Shown here piece by piece: positions 59,905-62,900 of a stretch of DNA of 62,900 bases (its first letter is position 1; each line of letters starts with the position of its first letter). The stretch lies in assembly GCA_041908765.1 (NCBI GenBank), contig JAYREU010000010.1, forward strand, positions 1 through 62,900. The letters run 5' to 3'. Under the pieces are notes generated by a model. It saw only the letters and a list, made by a program, of their open reading frames with translations. It was not told the DNA's origin and ran no database searches. The translations under genes and the position numbers were made by a program. The stretch is from CAYUST01 sp041908765 (GTDB taxonomy: Bacteria; Patescibacteriota; Gracilibacteria; Absconditabacterales; Absconditicoccaceae).

Positions 59905-60381
59905 TTAATTTCCATTTGTTTCTGGTGGGGCAGCAGTAGGAGCTGTTTCTGTTTTTACCTCTGCTGTTAGAAACCATAAATTATCATGATCGTCTGATAT
60001 AGGAGTGTGACGTACCTCATAGATTTTACCCTCAAGGTTTTCTGCAGAAATACTTGCCAATCCCTTTTGTTTTCTCTCTTTGCACCCGCAGGTGAAAGTG
60101 AGTGGATACTCCAAATGTGTCCCATTACTTCCGCGATAATACTCATACATGGCCTCACCAAAATCAAATTCTTTGAGGAGCGGTACACCCAATACTGCTG
60201 TGTGCACCGTGTGCATAGCCAGTCGTTGCCTTTCTTCCTCGATGGCTACTATCTTTGGATCTGGTGGAGAAGTAATGGCATCTTTGACTTCGGGAGCAAA
60301 CCATCCTCCGATGAATATCACAGCATAAAGGATGATTCTTTTTGTCCAGAGTTTTGTCTCTGGTTTTGTAGTTATTTTCAT
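59905..60381 (-). CDS. Membrane-anchored extracellular protein, paralogue 1
   Basis: 158 residues: one membrane helix (about 15-33) and an outer part with HLEYPLTFTCGCKERKQKG, LEGKIYEVRHTPIS and LWFLTAEV. The neighbour at 60408 has the same blocks (HLEYPMTMLCGC, LEGKIFIVKHSPIT, LWFIGEEV), so the pair arose by tandem duplication. The shared CGC may bind metal or form a disulfide. Function unknown. No in-frame TGA; TAA stop. Confidence 0.72.
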   Translation of the reverse strand: MKITTKPETKLWTKRIILYAVIFIGGWFAPEVKDAITSPPDPKIVAIEEERQRLAMHTVHTAVLGVPLLKEFDFGEAMYEYYRGSNGTHLEYPLTFTCGCKERKQKGLASISAENLEGKIYEVRHTPISDDHDNLWFLTAEVKTETAPTAAPPETNGN

Positions 60382-60407
60382 CAATCTTGTTTTTTTTAGT
60401 TAACGAA

Positions 60408-60869
60408 TTATTTTCAATATCCACCACCTCCTGAGTCTGGGGGTTTCGGTAAGGGCTTGCCCTCAGCATCGACTTCTTCACCAATGAACCACAGACGTTT
60501 ATTCCAAAAGGTGATAGGCGAGTGTTTGACGATGAAGATTTTCCCTTCGAGATCAGCGTTGCTTTCGGCTGCAACTGCCCATTGTGTTCTGGAGTGAGTA
60601 CATCCACAGAGCATAGTCATAGGATATTCGAGATGATCTCCATCTCGTGAGAATTTGTCGTACAACGCATTTAAGCTGGAGAAACTCCGCGCTTCAGGAA
60701 CTCCTAGTTGTGCGAAATGTACTCCATGCTGAGCTTGAGGTATCTCAGTAGGTTCTTCTTCGGCTGGGGTGATATAGCGAGGACCATACCATCCCGCTCC
60801 AAAAGCGGTTATGATAAATAGGGCACGTAGCCCGATTTTGCGAATATTTTCTCGCAATTTTATTTCCAT
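60408..60869 (-). CDS. Membrane-anchored extracellular protein, paralogue 2
   Basis: 153 residues, same architecture as paralogue 1: a membrane helix (about 12-30), then HLEYPMTMLCGCTHSRTQWA and LEGKIFIVKHSPITFWNKRL, and a Gly-rich tail GGGGY. The frame then reads TGA AAA TAA; it stops at TAA 60408-60410 if TGA is Gly, or one codon after Y if TGA is a stop. ATG 60869. Function unknown. Confidence 0.7.
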
Positions 60870-61123
60870 TTGTAATGATTTTATTTTAATGAACAATCTG
60901 AGAAAATACCATACTCTTTATGACACAAAAGTCAATACAAAATCCTTGAAAACTGCTTGAAACTCACTTTTTGAGGCAAAATGTAGGGTGTTTTGAGTTG
61001 TGATTAAAAAAACAAGGTCTATAGTGATCGTGATAAGAGGAGGAGAGCTCTTTTTTCAAGGTTGTTGCCTGGAGAAGGAGATCATATTCTAGGAGAAACT
61101 TTCTTTATACTTTTTTTGATGAG
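60870..61123. other. Intergenic region, divergent
   Basis: 254 bp between the exported-protein operon and the DUF1761 gene. A/T-rich with possible -10 boxes for both sides; no repeat, RNA or ORF is evident. Confidence 0.4.
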
Positions 61124-61543
61124 ATGGATATTCTTTTGGCGCTGATTGAAGCCACTACCTTCAATTGGATGGCTATGCTTGTTGCACTTGTAGCCTCATT
61201 TGTCATTGGTTTTATTTGGTATCACAAAGCACTCTTTGGCACGACCCGGATGCAGTTGGTCGGGCTCAATGATGAGAAAATCAAACATGCTCCTATGGGG
61301 CAAATTTTTGGAGGAACGATGGTGGCTATGATTGTGTTTATTTTCACGCTTTCTATCATGTGCGCTGGGGCAGGTCTCCAACAAGGCATCGTGATGGGAG
61401 CGCTGTTGGGAGTTGGTGTAGTTGCACCTATGCATATCACCCATGGACTTTTTTCACATACGCCACGTACGTTGACCTGGATCATGGTAGGACATGATAT
61501 TGTAGTATGTTTGGTACTTGGAGCAATTCTTGGTGGGCGATAG
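61124..61543 (+). CDS. DUF1761 membrane protein
   Basis: 139 residues with four membrane helices. NWMAMLVALVASFVIGFIWY near the N-terminus, PMGQIFGGTMVAMIVFIFTL and GHDIVVCLVLGAILGG near the end fit DUF1761, a family of small integral membrane proteins of unknown role. No in-frame TGA in 15 or more Gly. Stop TAG. Confidence 0.85.
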   Translation: MDILLALIEATTFNWMAMLVALVASFVIGFIWYHKALFGTTRMQLVGLNDEKIKHAPMGQIFGGTMVAMIVFIFTLSIMCAGAGLQQGIVMGALLGVGVVAPMHITHGLFSHTPRTLTWIMVGHDIVVCLVLGAILGGR

Positions 61544-61649
61544 GTATTTACCTGATTTATAGTGTCTACTAGTGCCAAAAGAGAGAAACTCAGGTAATTG
61601 AACCAAAATATGTCGACATATTGACATATTAGTTTTTTTATGTTTGCTC

Positions 61650-61679
61650 TTGCAATCGGTGGTAAAAATCAGTATAATT
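61650..61679 (+). promoter_or_regulatory. Predicted promoter of CAP-domain gene
   Basis: GCTCTTGCAA (61646-61655), 17-base spacer, TATAAT (61673-61678), 22 bases before ATG 61701. The best-spaced of the five CTCTTGCAA promoters. Confidence 0.6.
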
Positions 61680-61700
61680 TCTTCGTTAAATGTCAATAGT

Positions 61701-62819
61701 ATGACACAGACGACGAAAGGAAACCAGATTTTACCATCTAGTATGTCCCAAATGATGAAGCATCTAGCCAGAGCTACCGCCTATGGCATGATCAGCATCT
61801 TCGTGAGCTTATCCACGGTAAACGCATATCATGCGTCACCTAGTAGAGACGAGCTCCCGCTCGATGAGCAATTGCTCAAAGAGGTACAACAAAAAGTGAA
61901 AAGAGCAGTACGTTCAAATTGAGTTACCGAGGTAAGTGAATTGTATGAGCAAGTTGTTTTTATTAGCGATAATCATAAGCACCCCGTTGTGCGTCAGTTT
62001 ATGGCAAACCTCAAGCATTGGCTAGAAGAGAACTATCAGTCAGATCAAGGTGGTCGACGTGATACGGTGGCCAAAAGACCAAGTGTCCGTGCGGGAGCGT
62101 ATCTCCAGCCAGAAGTAAAGATTACAAGAGTTACTACGCCAGATACACAGAGAGAGCAAGAACAAGAAGAAGTAATTTTGGCAGAAGTGGAAGATGAAGA
62201 ACATGAAGTGTATACTTCTCCGTTTACGCCTCAGCCCAAAGAAACTACACCCAAAAAAGCTCCCAAAAGTGAGCCCGTGGAAGCAAGTACAGACTTCCAA
62301 AGATATCAATTGGAGGATGGGTATATCGACCTAGAACGTGTCCAAGAAACCTGGTTAGATTGGGTAAATGATATCAGAGCTGATCGTTGATTACCCACCT
62401 ACAGCCTCATTTCAAATCTCAATAAAACAGCATCTTCACGAGCATCTACTATGAGAAAAAAAGAAAGTGCAGATCACAAAAGATTTTCATGGAGTAGTTA
62501 TTATGATTATATTCAAATAGAAAATTGGTTTGCTGATGCATGAGTACGTTTCACCAATGATAATAGATCTACCTTCACAGAAAATGTTGGGTACTCCTAT
62601 TTCACATGTGATGAGGGTGATTGTACAGCAGAAGCTATAGATTCTATGAGAAGTGTTTTCGACTATTTCATCTCAGAAGAAGGCAAAGCATACGACCTCC
62701 ATCGAAGAACCATCATTCACCCCAAATATAAACTCATGTGATTCGGTTTATCCGTCGATGAGGAAAATAACTACATCTACTCAGCGATGCACTACGGTAC
62801 AGAACTGGTGGAGGAGTAA
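61701..62819 (+). CDS. Secreted CAP-domain (SCP/PR-1) protein
   Basis: 372 residues. N-terminal signal or anchor helix (about 15-42), a charged linker with Lys/Pro/Glu repeats (about 110-195), and a C-terminal CAP domain (about 215-370): LDWVNDIRADRGLPTYSLI, ENVGYSYF and LHRRTIIHPKYKLMGFG, with the usual Glu and two His. CAP proteins are secreted and often act in cell-cell contact. Three TGA codons give Gly inside the CAP domain. Stop TAA. Confidence 0.88.
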
Positions 62820-62900
62820 TAGATAATAGATTGTTATTTCTGAATCCCCGAAGCCGCTTGACGAGCAAAGCGAGGAAAAGGCGGAGTGGGGGAGGAAAAT
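62820..62900. other. Window end, repeat-like sequence
   Basis: 81 bases with TCTGAATCCCCGAAGCCGC and a G-rich end, related to the CATTCTGAA-type dispersed elements at 36870 and 55222. No gene start is visible. Confidence 0.35.

Overview
The window comes from a bacterium that reads UGA as glycine (translation table 25), which among known bacteria points to the Candidate Phyla Radiation lineages Absconditabacteria (SR1) or Gracilibacteria. The evidence is internal: many conserved proteins are complete only if in-frame TGA is read as Gly at invariant glycine positions (the Nudix box at 19944, the HN(F)PEG motif of a ZIP transporter at 49007, the Toprim motif of GyrB, the APRT core), and these genes end in TAA or TAG. 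All genes below were reassembled with this code. The gene content (uracil-DNA glycosylase, SUF proteins, salvage enzymes, many surface proteins) fits a reduced, host-dependent CPR cell.

Layout. 0.2-2.9 kb: LemA and a TPM-domain membrane protein. 2.9-5.1 kb: a purine-salvage operon with a MazG-APRT fusion, an unknown protein and a nucleoside hydrolase. 5.2-7.0 kb: pnuC-nadR, nicotinamide riboside uptake and NAD synthesis. 7.1-12.3 kb: an operon with PP2C phosphatase, protein kinase, nicotinamidase-like hydrolase and vWA protein, resembling the TerY-P signalling triad, with copies of a two-hairpin repeat around it. 12.4-26.7 kb: site-2 protease, GNAT, malate:quinone oxidoreductase, glycosyltransferase, HD phosphohydrolase, NrtR-type Nudix regulator, SLH-thioredoxin protein, UPF0489, Na+/H+ antiporter and GyrB. 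26.7-30.6 kb: a PEP/pyruvate-binding-like protein divergent from a reverse transcriptase that is followed by tandem structured repeats and a chain of hairpins. 30.6-43.3 kb: purA, ruvA, an ATP-grasp/QEGLA-peptidase fusion broken by an amber codon, ung, phosphoesterase, rsmE, an ileS carrying inserted Nudix and histidine-phosphatase domains, and a lone atpG. 43.3-55.2 kb: SufU-like, SufC and SufB interspersed with a surface protein, ATL, ZIP and SMR transporters, duplicated S51 peptidases flanking a PemK-like toxin, and an ORF6N protein. 55.2-62.9 kb: small membrane and surface proteins (plant-type LRR, DUF2231, DUF1761, a CAP protein) and an RlmL-like methyltransferase.

Themes. NAD salvage and sensing recur (PnuC, NadR, nicotinamidase-like, NrtR), partly inside the kinase/phosphatase operon. 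TGA use is very uneven: several long genes (the 7.1-14.4 kb block, purA, LemA/TPM) have no TGA codon, and three genes appear to end naturally at TGA although their neighbours read it as Gly, which suggests recent import from standard-code bacteria. No tRNA, rRNA or CRISPR array was found.
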